A stretch of 64,000 bases of DNA, from positions 372,001-436,000 of the forward strand of contig NZ_CP041165.1 in the NCBI RefSeq assembly GCF_014905095.1, given 5' to 3'. The notes under the pieces were generated by a model that ran no database searches, was not told the DNA's origin, and worked only from the letters and a program-made list of their open reading frames with translations. Shown one piece after another: positions 46,064-54,390 of this stretch (position 1 is its first letter; every line of letters starts with the position of its first letter). A program made the translations under genes and the position numbers. Source of the DNA: Sulfurimonas marina (GTDB lineage: Bacteria > Campylobacterota > Campylobacteria > Campylobacterales > Sulfurimonadaceae).

Positions 46064-46670
46064 CGAGTCTCTAAAGGGTCATATTATCATCTCAAAAGAG
46101 CTTGAGAATGAGATTGAACAATTAGAGAAACGTTTAAGCGGCCACCGTGTTGTTAAGTTTATAGAAGAAACTTTTAAAATAGAACATGCAAAAGAGGTGA
46201 TGGCTGCAGCGTATGTGAGTGAATCATCGACAAAATATATTATTTTAGCTGCGATTGATTTTACCGATGTTGCTCAAAATTCACTTCTAAAACTTTTAGA
46301 AGAACCCCCGACAAATATAGAATTTGTTATCATAACGACTACAAAATCAACACTGCTTCCTACAATTCGATCAAGACTGCCAATCTTAAAAGTAGATACT
46401 ACTCACGATATAAAAGATCTTGAAATAAGTTTGGCCAGACTCGATTATGAACAGATATTTTCTTTTTTAAAAGCAAATTCGAGAATCTCAAAAAATGAAG
46501 CAAAAGAGTTGATTGAGTCACTTTTTTATAAAGCCGTAGTTGTTGAAAAACTTATACTCTCTCAAAAACAACTTGAAACTTTCGATAAAGCATACAGGTT
46601 GGTAGAATTAAATTCACGCCCACAAAGTGTTTTTGCTATGCTTTTAATGGGATTTACTCAGGAGCGCTAA
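46050..46670 (+). CDS. holB: DNA polymerase III delta-prime-like subunit
   Basis: A protein of about 206 aa related to the clamp loader delta-prime subunit. IILAAIDFTDVAQNSLLKLLEEPPTNIEFVIITT and IRSRLPIL are the sensor and SRC-like segments (both near 70-115). The ATPase P-loop region is missing, as in the short Campylobacterota forms. I chose the ATG at 46050, right after GGAGAGG; an upstream in-frame ATG at 46026 lies deeper in hobA. It is coupled to folP by TAATG. Confidence 0.82.
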   Translation: MQQVNESLKGHIIISKELENEIEQLEKRLSGHRVVKFIEETFKIEHAKEVMAAAYVSESSTKYIILAAIDFTDVAQNSLLKLLEEPPTNIEFVIITTTKSTLLPTIRSRLPILKVDTTHDIKDLEISLARLDYEQIFSFLKANSRISKNEAKELIESLFYKAVVVEKLILSQKQLETFDKAYRLVELNSRPQSVFAMLLMGFTQER

Positions 46671-47812
46671 TGGAGATTAAAAAACTCTCAAATGAGATCG
46701 ATGTTAAAAAGTATCTTGTTGACTTAGGTGTAGATAGCGGCGGTATTAAAATACTCTCTTCAAAAGCAAAAACAGAGATTTTTTACATAAAAGATTTAGC
46801 AGTCGGCGGGGCAAATATTTTAAAGCAGGATGCCCTCTCAATAGGTGCAGATCTTGCAGTTCCGCGAGGGACAGTAATTGCAAAAACACCCCATGTTGAT
46901 TGTATATTAATAGCTACAACAAAGCAGATTGAAACACTTGCAAAAAAAGAGCTGGCACAACCTTTCGGACTTAAAGAGTTAGCCCTTCAACTACAAAACT
47001 ATTTAAAAACAAGGCAAGCTCATGATGTTGAGATTATGGGTATTGTAAATGCAAACGATGACAGCTTTTTTAGCGGTTCAAGATTTTTTGGAGAAGCTGC
47101 GGTAAAGAGAATAGAAAAACTGATCGAAGACGGGGCTGACATTATAGATATCGGAGGTGTTTCATCACGCCCCAATGCTCCGGAAGTGAGCCCTGAAGAG
47201 GAGCTGCAAAGAGTACAGCCTATTCTTGATGCTATAGGTAAAAACAAGCTCTATGAAAAAGCAAAGTTTAGTATAGATTCTTATACACCTAGCGTTGTTC
47301 AATATTCATTAGATAACGGTTTTAAAATTGTAAATGATATTACAGGTTTTGAAAACGACGTACTATGTAAACTGAGTGCCGAGTACGATGCAAGTGCGGT
47401 AGTGATGCATATGCAGGGGACTCCTCAAACAATGCAAGCAAATCCTCAGTATAGTGATGTTATTCTTGATGTATATAAGTACTTAGAGAAGCAAACACAA
47501 AAACTGGAAGATTTCGGAGTGAAAGATATTATTCTAGATGTTGGAATAGGATTTGGGAAAAGCTTAGATGACAATCTTCAACTGTTAAAGCATTTAGAAC
47601 ACTTTAGTTTACTCGGAAAAGAGTTACTTATTGGTGCTTCAAGAAAATCTATGATCGATAAAATAACACCATCAGCTATCGAAGATAGAATTGCCGGTAC
47701 GCTTGTACTTCATTTAGAAGCTATAAGAAACGGGGCTTCTATTATACGTGCGCATGATGTTTATGAACATAAACAGGCTCTAGAGGTATTTAAAAAAATA
47801 CAAAAGGTGTAA
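46670..47812 (+). CDS. folP: Dihydropteroate synthase with N-terminal extension
   Basis: A 380-aa folate enzyme joining p-aminobenzoate to the pterin pyrophosphate. The TIM-barrel starts near residue 120 (EIMGIVNANDDSFFSG, where most homologues have Thr-Pro-Asp-Ser-Phe). DIIDIGGVSSRPNAPEVS near 158-175 binds pterin, and IVNDITGF and VMHMQGTPQTMQ follow. About 110 N-terminal residues precede the barrel, a feature of this phylum. It is the fifth gene of the rppH operon. Confidence 0.93.
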   Translation: MEIKKLSNEIDVKKYLVDLGVDSGGIKILSSKAKTEIFYIKDLAVGGANILKQDALSIGADLAVPRGTVIAKTPHVDCILIATTKQIETLAKKELAQPFGLKELALQLQNYLKTRQAHDVEIMGIVNANDDSFFSGSRFFGEAAVKRIEKLIEDGADIIDIGGVSSRPNAPEVSPEEELQRVQPILDAIGKNKLYEKAKFSIDSYTPSVVQYSLDNGFKIVNDITGFENDVLCKLSAEYDASAVVMHMQGTPQTMQANPQYSDVILDVYKYLEKQTQKLEDFGVKDIILDVGIGFGKSLDDNLQLLKHLEHFSLLGKELLIGASRKSMIDKITPSAIEDRIAGTLVLHLEAIRNGASIIRAHDVYEHKQALEVFKKIQKV

Positions 47813-47814
47813 AT

Positions 47815-49137
47815 ATGAAATTTCCAAGTGCAGGTGATATAGCAAGTACACAAGTAGTTTCAATTAACATTAACGAACCGATTAGTAAAGCTATAGATAT
47901 GATGATCGTGAGCGATCATCGTGATATCATTGTACAGGATTATGATCTTTTCTATGTCCTGACTGCCATAGAGGTTTTAAAATTACGCGAATCAAGTATA
48001 AAACTAATAGACCCTATCTCACATCTAACTTTAAAGAGAACTCCAGCTGTAAAAAAAGATACAAATGTTCTTAACCTTTTAAGATTTTTAGATGAATTAA
48101 CTGAATATATTTGTGTAATTAATGAAGACAGAACTATCTATGGGTTAATAACGCATACAGATATCACTAGCAATATAGATCCTGAAATTATAATGGATAA
48201 CTATACTATAGAAGATTTTTTACGTCTTACTCGACGTGTGCGCTGGATCAATAAAGAGATGAGTACTAGTGATGTATTATCTCACATGTACACAGGGGAA
48301 AATGACAGCGTTATAATTGTAGAGGAACAAAAGCCTATAGGGATACTTACAACAAAAGATGTAGTACAGTTAATTAAACATAATGCTGATCTTGACCTGC
48401 CTATCAAAGCTTATATGAACTCACCAGTTGAGAGTATACATAAAAGAACAAGTATAAGAGAAGCACTGGAGTTTGTCAAAGCAAAACATTATAAACGTTT
48501 AATTGTTGTTGATGACGAGGGGAGATTGTCAGGAATTATCACACAAAAAGAGTTGATTCTTTTAACATACAACAGATGGGCGTTGGTGATGAAAGAGCAT
48601 CAAGAGGAGTTGCAGGAGATCAACTCTATTTTAAAAGCTCAGAATCAAGAGTATGAGCTATTAGCCTCAATCGACCCACTTACAAAATTATATAACAGAT
48701 ATAAGTTCAAACAACTTTTTAACTCATCTTTAGAAACGATGCTTCAAAGAGCAGGGGTGATGTCTTTAGTCCTTTTAGATATAGATTTTTTTAAAAAGGT
48801 AAATGATCAGTATGGACACAATGTCGGAGATGATGTTTTACAAAAAATTTCAGAACTCTTGAAAAATGAAACGAGAGAAGTTGACATTGTATGTCGATGG
48901 GGTGGGGAGGAGTTTACTATCCTTTTTCCTACGGTTGACCTAGAACAAGCATGTACTATTGCTGAAAAAATAAGAGGGAAAATAGAACAACTTGAAATAG
49001 ATAAGGTTGGTCATGTTACTGCCAGTTTCGGTGTAGCAGAAGTATCTGGGAAGGTGTTTTTAGAAGATGTAGTAGCAAAAGCCGATGATGCACTTTATAA
49101 AGCGAAATCTTCGGGTAGAAATAAAGTTATGTGGTAA
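47815..49137 (+). CDS. CBS-domain diguanylate cyclase
   Basis: A 440-aa protein with two pairs of CBS domains (about 1-125 and 130-250), a short coiled linker (about 255-280) and a GGDEF domain (about 285-440). The catalytic motif is RWGGEEF, which is compatible with activity. There is no obvious RxxD inhibitory site at the usual distance. It probably makes c-di-GMP under control of adenine nucleotides or other CBS ligands. It begins 2 nt after folP, so it may be read through from that operon. Confidence 0.9.
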   Translation: MKFPSAGDIASTQVVSININEPISKAIDMMIVSDHRDIIVQDYDLFYVLTAIEVLKLRESSIKLIDPISHLTLKRTPAVKKDTNVLNLLRFLDELTEYICVINEDRTIYGLITHTDITSNIDPEIIMDNYTIEDFLRLTRRVRWINKEMSTSDVLSHMYTGENDSVIIVEEQKPIGILTTKDVVQLIKHNADLDLPIKAYMNSPVESIHKRTSIREALEFVKAKHYKRLIVVDDEGRLSGIITQKELILLTYNRWALVMKEHQEELQEINSILKAQNQEYELLASIDPLTKLYNRYKFKQLFNSSLETMLQRAGVMSLVLLDIDFFKKVNDQYGHNVGDDVLQKISELLKNETREVDIVCRWGGEEFTILFPTVDLEQACTIAEKIRGKIEQLEIDKVGHVTASFGVAEVSGKVFLEDVVAKADDALYKAKSSGRNKVMW

Positions 49138-49174
49138 AGGGTATGCTATTAAAGCATAATCCCTTTAATAGCAT
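49135..49174. terminator. Bidirectional terminator with two alternative hairpins
   Basis: At the junction of two convergent genes, TAAAGGG-TATGCT pairs with AGCATA-AT-CCCTTTA (49135-49167). Alternatively, ATGCTATTAAAG (49143-49154) pairs perfectly with CTTTAATAGCAT (49163-49174). Both stop codons lie inside. Confidence 0.6.
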
Positions 49175-50792
49175 AAAATAGTACACCTGCAATGATTGCA
49201 GCTGCTGGTACCGTAATGATCCAAGCTGCGATTATTTTCTTCACAGTGTCACGTTTTACATACTGTACTTTTTCAATTTTCTTAATATGTTTTTTCGTAG
49301 ATTTTAAGAGCTCTTCCTCTTTTGCTATGAGTTTGTAAAGCTCTACAATTCTCTCATAGTCAGCTTTAGATTTGTCATCTTTTTTCTCTAGTGTTGCTAA
49401 CTCTGCTTTATAAGCATTCATTGTAGCTTTTTCATCTTCGATAATCTGTAAGTCATCTTCAACACTATGTGTCTCTTTTGAAGTTATGTGAAGATACTCT
49501 CTTAAGAAACCAACACCGAATACACCACCGATCGCAATATGAGTAGAACTTACAGGCAGACCAAGTTGAGAAGCGATGATAACCGTAATAGCAGCTGCCA
49601 TTGCAATTGAGAAAGCTCTTATTTGGTTAAGCTCAGTAATCTCTGCACCAACTGTTTTAATAAGCTTTGGACCGTATAACATAAGACCAAGAGCAATACC
49701 GATAGCACCTACAGCCATAACCCATAGAGGGATAGATGCTTTTGTAGATACACCGCCGTGAATTACGGCATCACTAATAGCAGCTAAAGGCCCAACAGCA
49801 TTTGCAACATCATTTGCACCGTGAGCAAAACTTAGAAGTGCAGCTGAAAAAATCAACGGAATAGTAAAGAGAGTATTTACCCCGTCATTTGAATCATCAA
49901 ATACTTTGTTTTTAATTTTATTTGCAATGTAGAAATAAACAATTATTGCTGTAATAGCACCTAAAATTAGTGCTGTTGTAAAAGTTGGCTTTTGTGTCAC
50001 TTCCATTGATACGAAAGGGATGTTATTAAGAAATTCTACTACAGACGGCCATACTTTTTTAAGCCCTTTGAGTGTTAAATAAGTTACGAATGCCCACGCC
50101 ATAATAGCTACATAGATTGGCACATATTTTTTTGCGGCATCAATCTTGTTCTTTTTAAAGACGATCGCTTTTTTTATAGAGAATAGGAATGCAGCAGCAA
50201 TAACCCCACCTAAAACAGGTGAAATTACCCATGAAGCTGCAATTTTCCCCATAGTTGACCATGATACAATACTAAAACCAGCTGCCGCGATACCTGCACC
50301 CATTACACCACCCACAATTGAGTGTGTAGTTGATACAGGAGCTCTGAGTGCAGTAGCTAAGTTCAGCCAAAGTGCAGCAGCTAAAAGTGCAGCCATCATA
50401 GCCCAGATAAAAGGATCTGCATTGCCTCCAAAAGCAGAGATGTCAATGATCCCTTTTTTAATTGTCTTTACAACATCTCCACCGGCAATAAGTGCACCGC
50501 TGGCTTCAAAAACAGCAGCAATTATAATTGCCATTGTCATAGTCATAGCACGTGAACCAACAGCAGGCCCTACGTTGTTTGCTACATCGTTAGCACCGAT
50601 ATTCATCGCCATATATGCACCGATAAGAGCTGCAATAGCCAGGAACATATTATTTGGAACGCCGCCGTTTGAAACAAAACTAAAAGTTAAAACTGCAACG
50701 GCAAAAAAGAGTGCAACCCCTAATCTTGTAAAGTCCATTCCACTTTTTTTGAGTGCTTTTTTCTCCAGCTTATTGAGTGTTTCTATATCCAT
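49149..50792 (-). CDS. pit: PiT-family inorganic phosphate transporter
   Basis: A 547-aa transporter with duplicated PiT signatures: GAYMAMNIGANDVANNVGPAVG near 58-79 and LLSFAHGANDVANAVGPLAAI near 320-340, plus APVSTTHSIVGGVMGAGIA and PVSSTHIAIGGVFGVGFLRE. About ten TM helices are expected. A charged helical insertion (about 440-520), rich in Glu and Lys, precedes the last TM and likely forms a cytoplasmic coiled coil. It probably imports metal-phosphate by ion symport. It lies 9 nt after the cyclophilin gene. Confidence 0.92.
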   Translation of the reverse strand: MDIETLNKLEKKALKKSGMDFTRLGVALFFAVAVLTFSFVSNGGVPNNMFLAIAALIGAYMAMNIGANDVANNVGPAVGSRAMTMTMAIIIAAVFEASGALIAGGDVVKTIKKGIIDISAFGGNADPFIWAMMAALLAAALWLNLATALRAPVSTTHSIVGGVMGAGIAAAGFSIVSWSTMGKIAASWVISPVLGGVIAAAFLFSIKKAIVFKKNKIDAAKKYVPIYVAIMAWAFVTYLTLKGLKKVWPSVVEFLNNIPFVSMEVTQKPTFTTALILGAITAIIVYFYIANKIKNKVFDDSNDGVNTLFTIPLIFSAALLSFAHGANDVANAVGPLAAISDAVIHGGVSTKASIPLWVMAVGAIGIALGLMLYGPKLIKTVGAEITELNQIRAFSIAMAAAITVIIASQLGLPVSSTHIAIGGVFGVGFLREYLHITSKETHSVEDDLQIIEDEKATMNAYKAELATLEKKDDKSKADYERIVELYKLIAKEEELLKSTKKHIKKIEKVQYVKRDTVKKIIAAWIITVPAAAIIAGVLFYAIKGIML

Positions 50793-50801
50793 CTAATCTC
50801 T

Positions 50802-51344
50802 CTATTTTAAGTATGCTTTTTTAATGATTTGAGGTTGATTTGGTCTATCTCCCCCATATCTTCCGTTTGTTGCAACATTGCTCATTTTTAGAACTACGTT
50901 CATTGAAGCTTCGTCTGCAACTTTTCCAAAAATTGTATAACCGCCATTTAGCCAAGGTGTAGGTGCTACAGTGATAAAAAACTGGCTTCCGTTTGTGTTT
51001 GGTCCGGCATTTGCCATAGCTAATATACCCGGTTTGTCAAAAATAACGTTTGCTTTATACTCATTTTTAAACTCTTTGTCCCAGATAGATTCTCCTCCGC
51101 GACCTGTTCCTGTCGGATCACCACCTTGGATCATAAAGTTCTTAATGATTCTGTGAAATGTTAAGTTGTTGTAGTAACCGTTTTTTACGTGAGTAGTAAA
51201 ATTTTCTACAGCTAAAGGAGCTGCATCGGGATAGAGTTCAAGTTCTATATTCCCTTGATTGGTCTCTAAAACAACATGTGGATTTTGGGCACTTAATATA
51301 GTTGCCGATAAAACTAAAAACAGTGTGATAATCAGGTTTTTCAT
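50802..51344 (-). CDS. Periplasmic cyclophilin-type peptidyl-prolyl isomerase
   Basis: A 180-aa cyclophilin with a signal peptide (residues 1-19, [20 protein letters not shown] region). The core NLTFHRIIKNFMIQGGDPTGTGRGGESI (two halves near 57-84) gives the catalytic Arg. MANAGPNTNGSQFFIT follows near 109-124. The export signal places folding activity in the periplasm. Its ATG overlaps the msrB stop by one base (TAATG). Confidence 0.93.
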   Translation of the reverse strand: MKNLIITLFLVLSATILSAQNPHVVLETNQGNIELELYPDAAPLAVENFTTHVKNGYYNNLTFHRIIKNFMIQGGDPTGTGRGGESIWDKEFKNEYKANVIFDKPGILAMANAGPNTNGSQFFITVAPTPWLNGGYTIFGKVADEASMNVVLKMSNVATNGRYGGDRPNQPQIIKKAYLK

Positions 51345-51733
51345 TATTCGTTCTCGTCAAGTGTTAAGCATACAGAATTGATGCAGTATCTCATCCCTGT
51401 CGGTTCAGGACCATCAGGAAAAACATGTCCTAAATGAGCGTCACATGATGCACATCTTACCTCTATACGAATCATTCCATGACTCATATCTTTATATTCA
51501 GTTACCGCATCTTCAATCGGTTCAAAATAGCTCGGCCAACCGGTTCCCGAATCAAATTTTGTAGAAGATTCAAAAAGCGGGGCATCACAACATACACATT
51601 TGTATACACCCTCATCTTTACAGTCGTAATATTTACCGGAAAAAGGTGCTTCTGTTCCATGCTCTCTACATACATAGAACGCTTCAGGAGTTAGTTGTTT
51701 TTTCCATTCATCTTTACTCTTGACTACTTTCAT
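51344..51733 (-). CDS. msrB: Peptide-methionine (R)-S-oxide reductase MsrB
   Basis: A 129-aa single-domain MsrB that repairs methionine-R-sulfoxide. Two zinc CxxC pairs are visible, CVCC near 46-49 and CASC near 94-97. The catalytic Cys is in GMRYCINS near 116, and [11 protein letters not shown] lies in the middle. No signal peptide is seen, so it is cytoplasmic, unlike many exported MsrAB proteins. It overlaps the cyclophilin gene by one base and the helicase-like gene upstream by 20 nt. Confidence 0.94.
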   Translation of the reverse strand: MKVVKSKDEWKKQLTPEAFYVCREHGTEAPFSGKYYDCKDEGVYKCVCCDAPLFESSTKFDSGTGWPSYFEPIEDAVTEYKDMSHGMIRIEVRCASCDAHLGHVFPDGPEPTGMRYCINSVCLTLDENE

Positions 51734-53219
51734 ACTTTTCCTTTAACAGCTCTATGATTGAACAAGAATCATCATAGAGAATATAAGCACTATTCGTGGC
51801 TAAATTAAAAGCATATTCTATCTGTTTTTCATTATATTCACATAAATCTAGCAATATAATATGTTTAGTAGAAAGTTCAAACATATCGTTGTAAGTTGCG
51901 AGTCTTAACTCTTCAAGATTTTGTTCTAAAAGTGTTTTTCCACCTTCAATATCTAAAGCATTATGTTCTATAAAGTATTCTAGATCTTCTTTGAGTTTTT
52001 GTTGATTTTGGGAATTGGAAACTATAAGAATATCGTTTGGTGAATTTTCTTGAAGAAGCTTTTGTACCAATTGCATTGTTTTAGCTAAAGGATATGTTTG
52101 TAAAAAATGATATTCTTTCGTTTGTTCCTCATCACTTGGCAATGCAAACTGAGTAGCTAGTTGCTCATCGCTAAGGTTTACAAACAGTGCTGTTTTACCT
52201 TTTTGAATATTTTTAAGATAATTGATAAATTGTTCGTTTAAAAGATTTGCATTATCACATATAATTAAGTCTGCAATTTGAAAGCTTTTTTTGAGTAGTG
52301 TAGTATCTACTTCAGATAACTCATTGATCATAGGTTTTTTTAATTTATGCAAGTGTTTATTTAGAAGCTCAAGCGGTGTAAGGAGCTCAATTGCATTCAT
52401 ATCAAACTCAATAATACCGTGTTCTATAATATCGAGCAGTTTTTTATAGGCAATATCACGTGCTAACGTTGTAGCTTTTATAATAATCACTTTTTGATGC
52501 TTCTTTTTAAACACTTCCATGATCGCTTTTAGAAGCAAGAGAGATGTCTGTCCACTTTGAAAGTTGACTGAGAGGTTGGAGAAATTATTTAACGGCGTAT
52601 TTAAAAACTCTATCTCTTGATCACTGCACAGAGTAAACGAACCATCCTCTTCAAGTTTACTATATTGTGTTAAAAGTGTTTCAAGTCCATCTCTGCTACG
52701 TTCCCCTAACGGAACTTTTTCTTCACTTTCAAGTTTTTTGAAAATATCGGATGTTTGGGAGTCACTAAATATGATCTTTTCTTTAGGAAGTAGTGTTTTA
52801 AATGAATCATCTAAATGCTCATACTCATCAGCACTTAAATTTTCCATTAGTAGGTAATTGTATATTTTTGGTCCGTCTGTATGGTTAATCTCATTAAACT
52901 TTCTCTTTATAAGCTCTTGTGTTTTGTCAAAAGCGAGTGTGTTACTTGCATGTTCTTGATTCTGAGCTTTTTCAATAACGGAGTTTTTAAGATCGTCAAA
53001 TGACCATTTTTTTATTTCAAAAAGATAGAGTCCACGTGTCTCATCAAAAAGCATAAGCTCTATATTGTAACTTTGTTTATGGAGATAAATATCGACGTTA
53101 GAAAATACTTTTAAATCACTGTTTTTTGCAAGAGATTTGATACGTTTGACTAAGATTGTATCGGGAACGACTAAGTCTGATTTGTTTTTTTGAAATAATG
53201 AGAAGAGATTAAAGTTCAT
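51714..53219 (-). CDS. Degenerate NERD plus SF1 helicase-like protein
   Basis: A 501-aa protein with no clear named family. The N-terminus resembles a NERD nuclease-related domain ([10 protein letters not shown] near 63-72, keeping Glu-x-Lys but lacking the usual preceding Asp). The rest has the spacing of a UvrD-like helicase, but the Walker A position reads FQSGQTS near 220-226 instead of GxGKT and the Walker B position reads [10 protein letters not shown] near 318-327 instead of DE. ATP hydrolysis is therefore unlikely. It starts 39 nt after the HU gene and overlaps msrB by 20 nt. A structural or nucleic-acid-binding role is possible. Confidence 0.7.
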   Translation of the reverse strand: MNFNLFSLFQKNKSDLVVPDTILVKRIKSLAKNSDLKVFSNVDIYLHKQSYNIELMLFDETRGLYLFEIKKWSFDDLKNSVIEKAQNQEHASNTLAFDKTQELIKRKFNEINHTDGPKIYNYLLMENLSADEYEHLDDSFKTLLPKEKIIFSDSQTSDIFKKLESEEKVPLGERSRDGLETLLTQYSKLEEDGSFTLCSDQEIEFLNTPLNNFSNLSVNFQSGQTSLLLLKAIMEVFKKKHQKVIIIKATTLARDIAYKKLLDIIEHGIIEFDMNAIELLTPLELLNKHLHKLKKPMINELSEVDTTLLKKSFQIADLIICDNANLLNEQFINYLKNIQKGKTALFVNLSDEQLATQFALPSDEEQTKEYHFLQTYPLAKTMQLVQKLLQENSPNDILIVSNSQNQQKLKEDLEYFIEHNALDIEGGKTLLEQNLEELRLATYNDMFELSTKHIILLDLCEYNEKQIEYAFNLATNSAYILYDDSCSIIELLKEKYESSQE

Positions 53220-53258
53220 AAATTTAGTATATATCGCCGTGAAGGCGATATAAAGAGA

Positions 53259-53543
53259 TTATTTACCAGCTGCAACGCGGTCTTTAAGACCTTTACCAGC
53301 TTTAAATTTAGGAACCATTTTATCTTGAGTAGTATAAGTTTTATCAGTACCTGGAACTGTACCGCTTTTACCTTTTTGTAGTGCAGCAGCAAAACTACCA
53401 AAACCTACTAGAGAAACATCCTCTTTTTTTACTAAAGCTTCAGTTACAGCTTCAGTGAAAGCTTTAATAGCTGCTTCTGCTTCTACTTTAGTTTTGTAGT
53501 TACCACATTCTTGTACTAATTCAACGAATTGTGCCTTATTCAT
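53259..53543 (-). CDS. hup: HU-type nucleoid DNA-binding protein
   Basis: A 94-aa HU-family protein that bends and packs DNA. MNKAQFVELVQE at the N-terminus, VSLVGFGSFAA near 43-53 and the DNA-arm to C-terminal helix with VPKFKAGKGLKDRV near 77-90 match the family. The beta arm is slightly variant (TVPGTDKTYTTQDKMV) and lacks the usual RNP tip, although the Pro-Gly is present. AAGGG lies 7 nt before the ATG. A hairpin with AGGAGG in one arm sits upstream (53583-53605). Confidence 0.94.
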   Translation of the reverse strand: MNKAQFVELVQECGNYKTKVEAEAAIKAFTEAVTEALVKKEDVSLVGFGSFAAALQKGKSGTVPGTDKTYTTQDKMVPKFKAGKGLKDRVAAGK

Positions 53544-53701
53544 AAATTTACCCTTGATTTAAAATTTTTCCGAATCTCTGCCTATCCTCCTAATAAAGGG
53601 GGATACACAAAATAATTCAGCTAAAAGTACTTTATAGTTTATTTCCTTAAATTTTTCTTCTTTTTTTGTTTTTTTAGAAAAAAAGATGCAATTTTTACCC
53701 T

Positions 53702-53735
53702 AAATAGCTCTTTTTGAGTGAAATTAGAGCTATTT
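53702..53735 (-). terminator. Inverted repeat at the end of the HTH/67-aa operon
   Basis: A 10-bp perfect stem AAATAGCTCT / AGAGCTATTT with a 14-nt loop contains the stop codon of the 67-aa gene. No strong U tract follows on the minus strand, so the terminator call is tentative. Confidence 0.4.
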
Positions 53736-53933
53736 ATTGCGTTTACTTATACTCTTAAAATATAGAGAATACGCGCTGTTTTTCATCTTATGGGTGCTTA
53801 GTTTGATATAAGTAAATACTCTTTTCTTAATTTTTTGTATTAATGTAAAAAATTGTTCAGAACGATTTTTAGAGTGAATTGACAAAAAAACATCTTCCAA
53901 AGCTTCTCTCTCTTTTTTAGTTAACGCTCCCAT
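53730..53933 (-). CDS. Small basic hypothetical protein in HTH operon
   Basis: A 67-aa basic, helical protein with no signal peptide or recognised domain. KIKKRVFTYIKLSTHKMKN in the second half is strongly cationic and could bind nucleic acid. Its ATG overlaps the stop of the upstream HTH gene by TAATG, so the two are co-translated. The function is unknown. Confidence 0.7.
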   Translation of the reverse strand: MGALTKKEREALEDVFLSIHSKNRSEQFFTLIQKIKKRVFTYIKLSTHKMKNSAYSLYFKSISKRNK

Positions 53934-54175
53934 TAAGCATCCTTTAGTTTATTGATTTTTCTTACAGCGCGAATAATCTCATCATCATCCAACATACCTA
54001 ACATCTTGATCACGGTTGCGGCAGCTTGCGGTTTTGCACGACCAAGTTTCCAATCTTGGTATGTGCGCATAGATATTCCTAAAGAGTTGGCCATATCTTT
54101 AAGAGATATCTTACGTCCATTGTTTTGTGATTCTACCGAGTTGTGAAGTATATTGAACAAGTCATCGATTTGCAT
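53933..54175 (-). CDS. XRE-like helix-turn-helix regulator
   Basis: An 80-aa protein with one HTH (ISLKDMANSLGISMRTYQDWKLGRAKP near 23-49), where GISMRTYQDWKLG is the recognition helix region. It is small and has no ligand domain. It is followed, with a TAATG overlap, by the 67-aa basic protein, a layout seen in some regulatory or toxin-antitoxin pairs. An extremely AT-rich region with two 13-bp direct repeats lies upstream and may be its own operator. The target is unknown. Confidence 0.78.
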   Translation of the reverse strand: MQIDDLFNILHNSVESQNNGRKISLKDMANSLGISMRTYQDWKLGRAKPQAAATVIKMLGMLDDDEIIRAVRKINKLKDA

Positions 54176-54196
54176 AGGGAAGATTATACGGATTAA

Positions 54197-54240
54197 ATAC
54201 TTAAATATACATTTAATTTATATAAATATACTTAAATATA
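54197..54240. repeat. Two 13-bp direct repeats in AT-rich spacer
   Basis: ATACTTAAATATA occurs at 54197-54209 and exactly again at 54228-54240, a 31-bp period (about three helical turns). It is 22-65 nt upstream of the HTH gene. The surrounding 54182-54310 is nearly all A and T. This is a possible operator or curved-promoter region. Confidence 0.55.
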
Positions 54241-54343
54241 TATATTATATACAATTAATAATATTAAATATAATATAAATGTATATAAAAAATATTTATT
54301 TTGAATAATATGCACGGAAAACTGTATATTAAATATGAAAAAA

Positions 54344-54376
54344 AAGCCTTCAAAGCATTTGATGCTTTGAAGGCTT
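54344..54376 (-). terminator. Strong Rho-independent terminator
   Basis: A 15-bp perfect stem (AAGCCTTCAAAGCAT / ATGCTTTGAAGGCTT) with a 3-nt loop ends, on the minus strand, in a run of eight T. It lies just after the stop of the coiled-coil gene at 54391. Confidence 0.9.
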
Positions 54377-54390
54377 AGAGATTTAAAAGA

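Noticed and set aside
50146-50796. 216-aa Ala/Ile-rich open frame opposite the phosphate transporter
   Set aside because: It is the antisense of a biased membrane protein sequence; the transporter frame has clear PiT signatures.
53216-53401. Minus-strand open frame overlapping hup
   Set aside because: It is an out-of-frame reading of the HU gene, which is well conserved in the other frame.
53730-54175. Calling the HTH and 67-aa pair a toxin-antitoxin system
   Set aside because: The overlap and sizes fit, but neither protein matches a known toxin or antitoxin family by eye, so only a hypothesis is given.
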